Positions 1 through 13,700 of a stretch of DNA of 64,000 bases are shown in pieces (within the stretch, counting starts at the first letter, position 1; every line of letters begins with the position of its first letter). The stretch comes from Climacium dendroides (lineage: Eukaryota > Streptophyta > Bryopsida > Hypnales > Climaciaceae), in the NCBI GenBank assembly GCA_950106755.1, contig OX467091.1, forward strand, positions 10,123,538 through 10,187,537, given 5' to 3'. Made by a program: the position numbers and the translations under genes. Under the pieces are notes generated by a model that was not told where the DNA came from, did no database searches, and worked only from the letters and a program-made list of their open reading frames with translations.

Positions 1-1439
1 TAGTAGGTATGTTTCTCTTTGTTTCTTTGCTTCTTTGGCAATTTGGTGAGGAGGGGGTTTCTAGCATAAATTAGGATGGTAGAACATCAGTCTAGATATT
101 CCTTTCGTCCTCTTCTACATGAATTTCATTTTTGCAAATCTTGACGCAATTGCTTTGCATATGTTGTTTTGTTAGATTTGAAGAAGCAAAAGAAACCGAC
201 GTTGACACTGACAATGTTAGGATGCAAGCCTTTTGATCAACCCAATTCAATGTCGCATAGAAGCAATTTCCAAATCTAATCACCAATTCAACATCCCACA
301 CAAGTAATTTGAAAATTCAATCACCAATTTCCTGATGTTTCCCGACGTCCCCTGACGTCCCTTGGCGGTGCTCTGAAGTTCCATTGTTAGGGGATCGTAA
401 GCATCTCCTAATGGGGCCCGTAAAAAAAATTTCATCCAAATTCTTTTCCGAAAGTTATTCAAATACATTTTTTGTGAATAGAATTGTAAATTTCTCATTG
501 TGGTATTATTGACTTTTCTAAAGAAGAAGATGTTTAATCCATCGATCACCTTTGTAGTGTATTTTTATCATTTCTTACTATTTGCTCTTGATGTGAAATT
601 TAGCCATAAAAATGATATGAAGCTAATGAAATGAAGCTTGTCAAGCTTTGTTTCTACTCCAATCAAAAATTTTGAAAAATTCATAAATTTCTATATTTTA
701 TAGCAATATGAACTTTGGACCAATAATCATGGTTTGTTGATTTTCTAATTTTAAAATGAAAAAATTCCTTTGATTTACACCATGATGCTGTATGCTATAA
801 TATACATCTATGGTGAAAATTGCAGATTTTTGAGTATATTTGGTATATTATCATATTATTCCACTTTTCCACAAAAAAATATAATTTTGTTTTGATATTA
901 ATTTTCTAGATGAGATAAATTTTCTTTGACACAAATTAATAGTGTTTTTTTTTTGAGTGTTTTGACTAGTTTGGGCAATGTTTTTTCTGGAAGGAATGTA
1001 CAAAGATACATTTTTTTCAAATAGATGAAATCACTAAATTGCTACAAACCTTCTAAACAAAATTGCTGCATTTTGGATGAATGTATATACAATAGAGTGG
1101 ATGTTTGAATAAATGGAAGCCAAGTGTAGCCCCATAACCTTTCATTCTTCTCAAGAGCAATTTGAACCAAGGCCTTTTTTTTTTACTTTCTAATGCCAGA
1201 TTGCACTAGAGAAAAATAATTTGACTAAAAAATGGCACAAAATAGTGTAGTTTTTGCTAGAATACTTCAAATTAAAAAAAATTCTTGGATGAAATTGCCA
1301 AATTGTGAATGAAAATAGAATTAGAGACATGTGATATGTGCAAATGTGACATTTTCTATCCAATATGTGGATGAATGCTGAAATTTGGATCACCACTATA
1401 ACATTTTATATTGGCACTTCATAAAAAATGAAGAAACAA
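1..1439. other. AT-rich intergenic sequence
   Basis: No convincing gene is seen. Short reading frames lack any recognisable motif and have AT-driven composition. A 20-bp word (ATTTTCAAATTACTTGTGTG) lies on the minus strand at about 296-315 and recurs on the plus strand at about 2383-2402. A direct repeat at about 378-432, containing GTTAGGGGATCGTAAGC, recurs diverged at about 2408-2455. These repeats bracket the GC-richer block between them. Confidence 0.6.
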
Positions 1440-1979
1440 ACAAACCCTGGTTTCAACCCTTGGATCATACAGATCAGTTGTTGAGGTTCAACCAGAAAGT
1501 CCCCCAACGCCAAGGTGACAGGAACATGACCACCAGTCATTTGTCAAACAGACACAGAGATTGATGAAACTAAACTGTTTGAGTTTGTTTCAAGTGTTCG
1601 AGACAGTGACGGATCCTCCCCGTAATCTTTCGTGATTACGCAGGACGGTTACTCACAATAAAGAGAAATCTGCTACCACACTAGGAGGTTGTAATAAAAT
1701 AAAAATGCTTTCACAAAAGCTCTATGGCAATCTACATCTTGTTGCCAAACAATCAGCAAAGCGTAACTATTATGATACAATCAACACAAGTCCAAGAGAA
1801 CGAGAAGGCTCTCTACTATTCAGCGTGCGCGTACAGATGCCGATTCTCTGCACCAAGGCTTCCACCATCGTCGACCCTTGTAGGACAATTTGCCACTACA
1901 AAGAAACACCATTCCAAGGAGATGCTATCACTGCAATCAATATAATGTCACTGCAGCTATGCCACGGCAAAAATGCCAA
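1440..1979. other. GC-richer non-coding stretch beside the coiled-coil fragment
   Basis: Base composition rises relative to both flanks. On the minus strand this would be the 3' side of the fragment at 1980-2390. A small hairpin (CGTAATC, 6-nt loop, GATTACG) sits near 1621-1640. No protein signature is recognised, and the plus-strand frames here look like shadows. Confidence 0.35.
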
Positions 1980-2390
1980 TCAACAGCAATGCCTCATGTA
2001 CCTTGACACTTGGAGATCGATCATTAGGTGGACGGAAAAGCATCCTTGACGGCTGAGACTGCAGTCAAGTAATTCAAAAGTGTTCCTGAGCGTCTCCTTC
2101 TCTTGTTTTAAGCGGACAGCAGTGTCTTCGAGCTCTAACAAGGCTTGTTGCTCAGCAGGCGCACCTTCAAACGTGCTCCCCACCCAGAACGAAAACGGGG
2201 TTGGGAACAAGGACTTGCGAAGATCGTCCGGGACATCTTTGCCTGCTTTCCCACTAACTCGGTTGGACAGCCGGATGACATCGTTCATGTAAGCCTCCAC
2301 TTCCGAGGCCAGCACTTCCACATCCTCAGGCTGTATGGTCGATCCTCCAGCCACTCGACCTCCGCCACCAAGTAGGGCTTGGTATTTTCA
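1980..2390 (-). pseudogene. Hypothetical coiled-coil protein fragment
   Basis: The minus-strand frame from about 2354 down to the stop at 1980 encodes about 124 residues. It begins at a GTG and has no ATG at the expected start, so it is probably an internal or terminal exon or a captured gene fragment. The central part has heptad-like segments (AEQQALLELEDTAVRLKQEK) and a charged, helical character. The last 25 residues look less coding-like. The GC-richer block ends abruptly near 2390, next to a repeat junction, which suggests truncation. I do not recognise the family. It could be an exon of a conserved gene carried by a transposon, or a chance frame. Confidence 0.3.
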
Positions 2391-2403
2391 AATTACTTGT
2401 GTG

Positions 2404-3050
2404 CCCCAAAGTTCCCCCGTTAGGGGAGCGTAAGCGTCTGGCCCATAAAAATTTTAGAACTTTAGAGCACTTAGATTATAAGATATTTGCTATTAAAATA
2501 AAGAAAATATAATTTTTTGCACATTTGTGTTATTAAAGTATAAGATTTTGTAGCTTCTTAACTTCAAAATTTTGCACTACAAACTTTGAAATTCTAATTT
2601 TTCATGTTGAAGAATTGAGCTAAGAATTTGGAATTTAAAAAAAAATCAATTAATTGAATTTGAAAGTGAATCCTATAAGCTATTTTTGAAGAAGAATGAT
2701 GCTTAGTTTGCTTAAAAAAAGACTTTCCATAACTTTCTCATCTTTATTCCAAATGAAATTAATTAAATCTTGCTATACAAACAAAATATTTTCTATGAGA
2801 AAGAATTTTTTTAAAATTATTTCAGTATTTTTTTTTTTTTTTGTGTTGCCCTAAAACACCATTTTGAGCTTAGGGTAGCATAATTTTTGCTCCCAATCAC
2901 TAACTCAAATAAAAATGATATTCCATGAATACTAGTGTAATTTAAATCTTTAATATTTTTTTCAAAGAATCATATCAAAATTTGAGGTCACACAATCCTA
3001 TCTGAAATCTATTAATTTTGTCCCTTGAGGGGATTTTGGGACTTTGGGGA
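2404..3050. mobile_element. Degenerate copy of the TTAA/CCCC element family
   Basis: The right end reads GGGACTTTGGGGA followed by TTAA at 3051-3054. Its reverse complement (TCCCCAAAGTCCC) matches the ends of the elements at 53.9-56.0 kb (CCCCTAAAGTCCC). The left end near 2404 (GCCCCAAAGTTCCCCC) is similar, but its TTAA is lost. Internal segments near 2580-2640 and 2670-2780 are diverged copies of segments in the 53.9-kb and 55.1-kb elements. No coding capacity. Confidence 0.4.
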
Positions 3051-3054
3051 TTAA

Positions 3055-4097
3055 AATAAAAAAACAAAAGTTCAAAAGCTTTGGAAATGATTCTAAATGA
3101 AAGACCCAAAGCATATGAATTATTGATTACAATGCCAAAAAATAAGCAAAGGAGCCAAGTCTATCTTGACTTCCCACAAAATATTGCTTATTGTATTGTT
3201 GTCAACAATGAATAAAAGAAAAGAAAATCCTTCAAAACATTAGCAAACCAAAAAGATGTCAACCTTGACCATCAGGTACAATATACTTGGTTTGTTTAAC
3301 ACTATAGTCTATGATATGAATTGCAAAAATATTTGTAGTAGTCATTGTATATAGTAGACATTTGAGTACCAAATATAAAACTTTACAATACAAGTTCCAC
3401 CACCAACCACTACAAAAATAGATGGTGAGAGAACTTTTTGATTTACGAGATGAAAATCTAGTCTTTGTAATAAGATGATGAATACAAGAAACCAAGCCCA
3501 ATTTTTGTAGAAATTTCTATAGACATTATATACACTTTACTCAAAATCTTTATATTCTATGGTTCATATGTTCATTTCAAAAATAATTTTTGATTTAACA
3601 AAGAGTCTCAATATGATTTATCACACATGTTTGGGATTTCATTTCTTAAAAATAATAAAAAAATTTATAATGTAAATTTTGTCTAATAAACAAAACTACA
3701 AAGTAACTAGAATATTAGGTAATTCCTATGGAAAGGTCAATAAGTCTACTTATTGTGACTAAGATCTTTTGTTTTGTATTTTGGACACTTATCTACTTCA
3801 TTTTAAGGTTTAGTTTAGGTAATGAATAAAAAAAAACACATTCAACATCAAATAGACTTAGTTGATCCATCCCCAATGCTCTTTCTCTCCAATCAATGCA
3901 CAAAAGTGACTAATAATACATTATACTTACACTTCATGGTGCTTACGGATCACAAGGTTGGTACATTCACTTGTTTGCAAAAGAAGATCATTTGCGAAAC
4001 AACACTCAATGAGCTACTCTTTGAGCTCCCACACAACTGATATCCCCTTGCTATAATATGATGATATACCAATGGTTGATACCCTATACATGCCGGG
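3055..4097. other. AT-rich intergenic sequence
   Basis: I see no gene, RNA gene or clear repeat here. Open frames are short and AT-biased. Confidence 0.6.
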
Positions 4098-4171
4098 TAA
4101 TAAGGACAATAAGAACAGCTGGCTCATTCAAGAATAATAAGGACAATAAGAATAGCTGGCTCATTCAAGAA
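4098..4171. repeat. 37-bp tandem duplication
   Basis: Two head-to-tail copies (4098-4134 and 4135-4171) begin TAATAAGGACAATAAGAA and differ at one C/T position. The near identity suggests a recent duplication. It lies immediately outside the CACTA element. Confidence 0.85.
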
Positions 4172-4206
4172 CGCTGCATTTACCAAACTGTGCCCTCATG
4201 TACCTC

Positions 4207-6172
4207 TACTACAACAAAAATAGTGTTTTATGACTGCAAAATATGACTGCAGCGAGTCATAAAATAAAAAAAATATGATTTATACAGAAATCACTGTAGA
4301 TGACTCAGAATATGACTGACTTCAGTAGTTTAAAAGCAGTCGCTTTAGACATCAGTCATATTGGCAGTCATATGGATTGAAGGGTATAAATATCTATATT
4401 TAACCATAGTATGCCAACATGGCGTATACTTTGACTATCATAGGGGGGTCTTGATTTTTTCTTAAGTTGCTAGGACAAACAAAAAAATTCTACGTGGAAT
4501 ATGACTATGGTGAGTCATATTTTGCAGTGATGTAGAATATGACTATGGTGAATCATATTCTACAATGACATGGAATATGATTGCAAGGAGTCATATTTTT
4601 TTATGACATGAAATATGACTGCGGTGAGTCATATTTTGCAGTGATGTGGAATATGACTACAGTGAGTCATATTTTTTAGTAATATGAAATATGACTTTTC
4701 CCAATCATATTTTTGAATGACGTGTAAAACAATTCTTTTCAGTCATATTTTTTGATGATTTGTAAAACGACTATGTGTAGTCATACATCAACATAATTTA
4801 GTAATTAAGTAAGAGAATCCATTTAATTAAAAATGAATATATATATATGATTTCTTAAATGGGAAAAAATTAATCACATTAGAAAGTCAAATACAAGAAA
4901 AAATATGATTTTTTTCAATAACATTTATTAATTACTAACACAAAATATATCACAATGGCTCTTTATATATGTATATTTCCACATACTTGTAGAACCTATA
5001 TTCCAACAAAAATGTAAAGATGTTACCTCTTTTGTACTGCAAGTAGCCTTCAATAACTTCATTTCAACCTTCAATGCCTACATGTATAAACAAAAAGATT
5101 AGTTTTCAATAAATGAATAATATAATTCAAACTTCAAAGATTTAAAGTATTACAAAATATGTAGACATGTTTAAGATAAAAAAGTTATAATCATTATATA
5201 TTCAAAAATTATAAATAACAAAAAAAAATAACAATGATAATAGAAGAACTAAGAAGCAAAAACTAAGTGACATTATGACTGCAAAATATGACTAGGAAGC
5301 AAAAAGCAGCAAAATCTAAGATGGAAGAAGAAACAAAAGTTAAAAGGCAAGAAGAAGCAAAATCTAAGAAGGAGGAAGAAGCAAAACCTAAGATGGAAGA
5401 AGAAGCGAAATCTAAAAAGGAAGAAGAAGTAAAACTTAAGAAGGAAGAAAAAGTTAAATATAAAAAAAAGAAAAAACAAAACCTAAGAAACAAAATTTAA
5501 GAAGGAAAAAGAAATAAAAGTTAAAAGGCAAGAAAAAGCAAAACCTAAGAAAAAAGAAGAAAAAAAAACAAAAAACTTAAGAGACAATAAGAAATAAAAC
5601 TTAAGAAGTAACAGAAATAAAGAAGAAGGAATAAAAAAAAAGGGGGCAAAAAGAGGAGTGGCTACAAAAAGTGGTGGCTAGGATTTCAAAACCCTAATTT
5701 AGTGGCAGCTAGGATTTCAAAATCTTATTTTATGGCAGCTAGGGTTTCAAAATCCTAAATTAGTAGCAACTACAAAAAAATGACTAAAAAATATAACTAA
5801 GGAAAAATATGACTAAGGAAAAATATGACTAGGTACTTTCTAAACATATTCCCTACCCAAATTGTTTTTATGCTGCCCTAAAAGAAAAAATTTACTATCA
5901 TGGAGATGTGATTGCAAAATATGACTAAAGAAAATATATGATTAGAAAATATGACTAGGCGTTCCCTAAATATGTTTTCTACCATTCTCTATGAAGTATT
6001 TTGGTGTTCCCAATGGCCATATACTATATGGACATGATGTATAAGGCTAAAATATGACTCATAGTCATATTTGCAGTCATATTTTTTTACCTTAAAAAAT
6101 ATGACTACAAGCAGTCGCTAGTCATCCTCAGTCATAATTCTATAGTTATAAAACACTGCCATTGTTGTAGTG
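4207..6172. mobile_element. Complete non-autonomous CACTA (En/Spm-type) transposon
   Basis: The left terminus is TACTACAACAA at 4207. The right terminus, read on the minus strand, is CACTACAACAATGG and ends at 6172. Both continue with a shared AGTGTTTTAT segment. A 3-bp direct repeat CTC lies outside each end (4204-4206 and 6173-6175), the duplication size expected of CACTA elements. The 1,966-bp body holds dozens of short words ATGACT/AGTCAT, often as AATATGACT or AGTCATATT and concentrated toward both ends. These resemble the subterminal transposase-binding arrays known in this superfamily. No transposase is encoded, so movement would need a partner in trans. The left terminal C has become T. 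Confidence 0.85.
5288..5500 (+). other. Lys/Glu-rich low-complexity frame inside the CACTA element
   Basis: This is a 70-residue frame made of repeats such as AKSKKEEEAKPKMEEE. It arises from an imperfect AAG/GAA purine repeat that continues as non-coding purine-rich sequence to about 5650. A charged single-helix peptide could be made in principle. The repeat origin and the lack of a transposase context make a real gene unlikely. Confidence 0.15.
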
Positions 6173-6175
6173 CTC

Positions 6176-9100
6176 GAGGCCCATTCTTTGTAGCTTAAGC
6201 TCCTAGTAGCTTTCCTTTGTCAGTTTGCATCTATTTACTTCGGAGCGCCTTGAATCACAAGGTATTTGCTATAGTGTCGTTGTCAGGTAGAGAGGCCTTG
6301 CCTTGGGAAATCGCGAAGATTCTAGTTGCAACTAGATTTGGCCTGGAATAATGAAAGAACCCCAATCAAATACTCCCATCATATATGTATACTCACAAAT
6401 GCCCCATATAATGATATATAGGTCAAGTAGAATAGCCTATTCTCATATAACTCCCATAATATGCTATAGAGTGTAAGAAAGTTTTACATATTTGTAGAAA
6501 ATGGTAAAAGATACACCAAAACCTCTATAACTTCTCTTAAAAGAGTATCTGACACTAAAATGAGTGCCACAGAAGCTTCACAACTCCAAATTAAGAGTGT
6601 ACTATTTCTATGGAAAGCTAACAAAAATATCTACAAACCCTAAAAATCTCAAGTAAAAATAAAATACTGTCCGAATTCTACAGTCGTTCAAAGTTCACTA
6701 TTCACAATTCAAAGGCAGCTCCTCACTACTTTGCTTCCAAGTTCATAACTTTCTCATACTAACTTCAAATTGAACAAATGATATTTCTATAGGAAGCTAA
6801 CATCTCAATAAACAACTTCATCAAGTATCATGAGAAAATACTTCCTCACTACATAGTTATGAGCCCTCGAAAGTTCAGCCTTCATTCTCCATGGCAAACA
6901 TCCCTCTTTCACTTCCTCAAGCATAACTTTTGCACAAAAATTTCAAATAGAGCAAGTGATAGGGTTTTGGAAAGACAAAAGTATGAAGAACAACCTCCCA
7001 AAATTTCATAGCCAAAGTCCTCTTGTACCAAACACAATGACCCTCTAAAAACACGGTTTTTTCCAAGCAAACCTTGAGGAGGAAGAAGACCTTCCACCTT
7101 ATCCTCCACCTCACCCCCCATATTTTCCACCTAAGCTAGTGGATTAAACCCCTACAAGTGTCATATGGACCACAATTTGTTCGTTGGTCACTTCTTTTCT
7201 CCCATAACCCTATCCTTATCTCCTACGTGGCCTTCTAATCTTCTAGAAGTCAATAGAAAGGTCAAACAAGCTTCACCTTTCCATTTAAACAACTTTAAAT
7301 ACAAACTAAAAAATACCAAATGACTTCAAGTGTAAAAACAAACATTATAAACCCAAATAATTGTTTAATAGAGGTAAAAAAGGTTGAGTCCAATTCGTAT
7401 GGATAGATTAGGCTCCCCCCAAAACCCTCTATTTTAACAAGAAGTATTTATTTCTACATAATGTACGTATAAACAACACGACATCGTGCTGCCCAAGTAT
7501 GGATATTGAGATGACAATACAGGTTCTGCAACTTTTGTCCATGCCCTTGGTTTGCGTACTGAGAGACAAGATCAACAGGTCGTACATGGCGGAGCGTTCT
7601 TCAACTGTTTCCTTGTACTTGCATGTTTTATTTTGTGTTTAAATTATGAGCAATAATCCTAAGCTCCGATGACAATCATGCTATAGACACCTTGCACACA
7701 ACAAAAAACTAACGGTTTGTTTGTGGCTATGGGTGTAGGTGAGGCATGACTTCTCAAGATTGTTGTTCAATTCTTGATCCACAGGACTTCATGTTGTGAT
7801 TCTCTGAACTTATGATGATATTAGTGTAATGCTTAAATTCTTGATGCAAATATATGACCTATTAAATGCATACTTAGTATTATCAATTGTTGAATATAGC
7901 TCTAATGGATCATGAGTTGATCCAGTAGGAATTGGTTCAGGAGTCTACAATTAGCCGATGTTTTTGACCTAGGCTGTGGTTGAAATTGTCGCTACTACAT
8001 CCTTGTGTTGGCTTAAACAGGGGTGTAGCAGCAACAATGGATTCTAGTAGGCCATTGATAAAGTATGATGCCCTCCCGATTAAGATCATGACTATTTTGT
8101 TTGGTTTAGTCTAGTCAAATATTATTACATCTATGGCTTGTCATGTACTCATTTATTATGTTGTATTTATGAAGGTGTGTAAATAAGAGGATTAAAAATT
8201 GTATATAAAGTGAAACTGATCATGAATTGATAGGATATGCCCTGTCTTGGGGTGTAAAGAAGAAAATCATCTCTCTCTCTCTGGATTCGTTCCATTCCAG
8301 AACAAACTGAATTGTTTTCATCGATGTTAGGATTTTTCATTCTACATTTTTTTTGTCAATCCAAACATAGAACTTATCTCAGTATATATATTCTAATTAT
8401 ACATTAGAGTTCAATGCTCATAGGGACCACCACGGTATTTGAACCATGTGTATTCATATCAAGATATTCCACCTAGCTTGCATATTAATTGGCTATGAAA
8501 GCCTCTATACCAAGTTGAGGTTTTCAAATCTACATTAACTCCATGACTGCCATAATCTACACAATGCTACATCCAAAATTGAAAGGTTACCTACCTACAT
8601 TATTGCATGGCGTTAACAGTAACAACTGGACAATGGTTCTACTTATAGGATTGACGGCTCTATATATGGACACCAATGAGCTAAGTGGGACCAAAGCAAG
8701 GGGCTCCACCAAGTGCAAACCTTACCAAGGTTAAGCTCACAAGCACATCTTGACTGTTTCACTTGTCCTCAAGGCTACGTGACTAAGAGAACTACGCTTC
8801 CAATTTAGTACTGCTGCGTGGAGTGAGATTGGCTAATCCTGAGAGTAATGCAAGCGGACTACTTCCCAAACACTATCTCAACACTGAAAGTTACCATGGA
8901 GAATGATGCAAAACAAATTCTTGAAAAACAGAGAAGAATTCACTTATTTGGAACACTTTTGCAATGGCTCCAAGTTTCATGATTATCTTGCTATTTGTTT
9001 ATGCTATAATTTGGTGACACGGATAACAAGGTAGAATGTTCTGAAGACACCTCACACACGCAAACTAAGTCTGTTGACTTGCATGGGCGTAGGTGAGGAG

Positions 9101-11100
9101 CATTCCTTCCAATTTTGTGGCAAAAATGGAGAGCGAGTTCACTACTTTCCGAATACTTATATACCTCAAGCTCTTATACTTGCATGTGCAAAATGCTTAG
9201 GTTGTAGATATATGTTATTGACGTAATTAGTTTTGGATTTTATTTATCTCAAGGATACTTCATATTCTTAAATGGAATGGTGATCCCACTACTAGTTTCT
9301 TGCTACTATTCTAGATGTTATACAGCACTATGGGCCATAGCATATGATGACAGTCTAGTTATTATTAGAGCAGGGAATCTACACTATAGCTTGAGTCTCA
9401 GATTTTCATGCATTGCATCCACTGTTCCTTTCGATGGTATAGTCACTTGTTCTCTGTAGAAACTACCGATCCTTGCAAAAACTTAGTGCAACACTTACAA
9501 ACTATGTAACTGCCATATATGAATTTGTTCTGACTTATTGTGAAATTTTTTTGGAATTATATGAATCAGCCTTGTACCGAGGTGTCATGTCTTCTCTCTC
9601 TCGTCCTAGTCCTAGTTGGCTCGTGTCAAATCCTCATATCAAATTGTCATAGGATTGATCAAATTGTCATTTATGCATGATCTATCAACGTAATCAATTG
9701 CCAAGTGATATATTTGAAATTCAAATAAATTTTTAGGGACAAAGGTCTTTAATTAATTTTTAAAATATTTTCTTGTCTAGTCAATGCTATAAGTACTAGT
9801 CTAATGGCCAAATTAATATGTCAATATCAAATCTATATTTCTATGAAATTGCGTAGGTTGTTTATTACTTATAAATAGGCTACATAATTTTGTATTAGTT
9901 CTGTAATAGAAATTTAGAATTCAAGGTTTGATTAGTATTTATTTTTAGGTTAGCTTTTATGTTAATTTTTATATTTTTAACTATTTTTATTTAATTTAGT
10001 AAACTAAAAACTAGTATATAATAAAGACAATAGTAAAAGCATTTAGAATATATATCTGGATAGGGAATAAATTGATATTAAGAGGAAATATATTAGATTT
10101 TTATTTATATATACTAATAATATTGAGATTGATACTTAAATTTGAAGATTATAAGTGTATTGAATTTACTAAAGCAATAGTGGTATTCTCTTTTATTTGT
10201 AAGGTTGGTATTGTTGAAACTTTGGTTTTATTTGGATATTGTGGTTGGATTGGATTCTTGATCATTGGCATTTCTGGTTCATTTACAAACATCTACTAAG
10301 GTAAACTGGCCTATGATAGGTGAACTCCCTAATACAGACATTTATTAAACAATTCATTATAGTTTTCCACCAATCTATGTCAGTTTTTTTTTAATTAATG
10401 TAAACAAGACTTCATTAGGTAGGTTAATGACTGAAATCAATGTTTTGCGTGATGGTGATGGAGATGTTAGAGACTGTTTTAGGAACTTGCACCTTTCTAG
10501 TATGATTCGTTAAAAATTAATTAAAAAATAAAATAAATATGGCATGTAGTGAAATTTTCAGAATTTATAATTCATTACATGAACTACCTTTTTTTTTATT
10601 CCTTTATGTCATGTCCATGTTAGAAAATTTTCAACCATATTAGGAAATATTATAATTGCATTAGGTGGTTTGATGACCACCATGGGTATAGTTGTTGATG
10701 GCTTTGGAGGTTAGTAGTCTAAAGATTGTTTTGAGCCATTTGACCAGTTCACTTCAAAAATTTGTAACAAATTCATACATTGTCAAAAATATTAAATCTC
10801 AATTACTCTCTCCATTTTTCATGTTTGCCTGTATATGGAAAAAAAATTAAATTTTTTTAAATATGTCAACAAGGCAAATTAGTCAATTTGCTTGTCATAA
10901 GTTGGTTTACCTTACATCTAGAAGTCCTGTTCTTTTTTGAATAAACCGCAAACTTCATGACACCATGTTATTTAGTGGACATGTCTTGGGATCAAGATGT
11001 ACAAATATCTTTTCCAACATTTTGACCTTCTTTTATGTTTCATTCTTGAATTCAACAAAGTGAATTATTAATTTCCAAAACCATTATTTTGAGTCGACTT
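6176..11100. other. Long gene-poor AT-rich stretch
   Basis: No supported gene in nearly 5 kb. Two diverged direct-repeat fragments occur at about 7680-7760 and 9035-9105, sharing the word GTAGGTGAGG near their right edge and a CACCT-CACAC segment upstream. A short CT microsatellite lies near 8270. The composition is less extreme around 8400-9500 but no motif is recognised. Sequence from 9700 to 11100 is very AT-rich. Confidence 0.5.
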
Positions 11101-11297
11101 CAAAAATTTTAATTATTTTTCGCCTAAGGTGACCTCTGGCTACGGTGTATTGAAATTATTTGGTGCCGTGGAGCGCAAGGTACCAAAGTGCTCTTGCAAC
11201 CGAAACTTGCATTCATCCGGTTGCGGATGAGAATAATAACAAGAACTGATAAAGAATAGAAGCAAAGAGGAAGGCGCGAAAGACTTCAGTACACAAT

Positions 11298-11306
11298 TAG
11301 GGTTTC
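11298..11306 (-). promoter_or_regulatory. Telo-box-like element upstream of the helicase gene
   Basis: TTAGGGTTT on the plus strand equals AAACCCTAA on the minus strand, the plant telo-box found near the 5' ends of many translation, ribosome and RNA-processing genes. It lies about 206 bp before the helicase ATG, in the likely promoter or 5' UTR. It is a single short match, so function is inferred. Confidence 0.4.
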
Positions 11307-11421
11307 GTGTTAACTTTGTTGTTGTTTCTGTGGAGCTCAATTGTTCTCTGGGAGAATCGGCAGGCGTTTGGTTGTGGTTCAGTGATTCATTTGTAGTTTC
11401 TTCTCTGCAAAATCGATTTGA

Positions 11422-13341
<1,920 letters not shown>

Positions 13342-13700
13342 TCTGAGGCACGATTTACTCTTTTTTATTCTTCGTCTTCAGTTTTATTTTCTTGGAGTTG
13401 CGGGATCAGAGCAAATTCATCCAACTGCTATCTGGGATTTTTAAAGAACTATGAGTGGAATAGCGTGGTTCGACACTACACTATGCAGTCAATATTCGAA
13501 CTTTTTGAAGGTGCGCTGGGAAATGCGGATTCTTCAAATGTCAATCAATATCTCAGAACAGGAGCACATCTATAGACTGGTATTGTGTAGTACCGCAAGT
13601 ATGAATTCATAGTGAGTGAAGTCCACTTCTGAAACCCAGGGCATTGCTTTTGTACAAATTCGTTGTATTCAATAAACAATATGCAGTCTTTCGAAGAAAC
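13342..13700 (+). other. Probable helicase 3' UTR
   Basis: AATAAA at 13671-13676, about 330 nt past the stop codon, is a plausible polyadenylation signal. Composition is intermediate. The transcript end is inferred only. Confidence 0.4.

Noticed and set aside
5263..5500. Phe/Ser-rich minus-strand proteins in the CACTA element
   Set aside because: They are shadows of the purine repeat that also gives the Lys/Glu frame.
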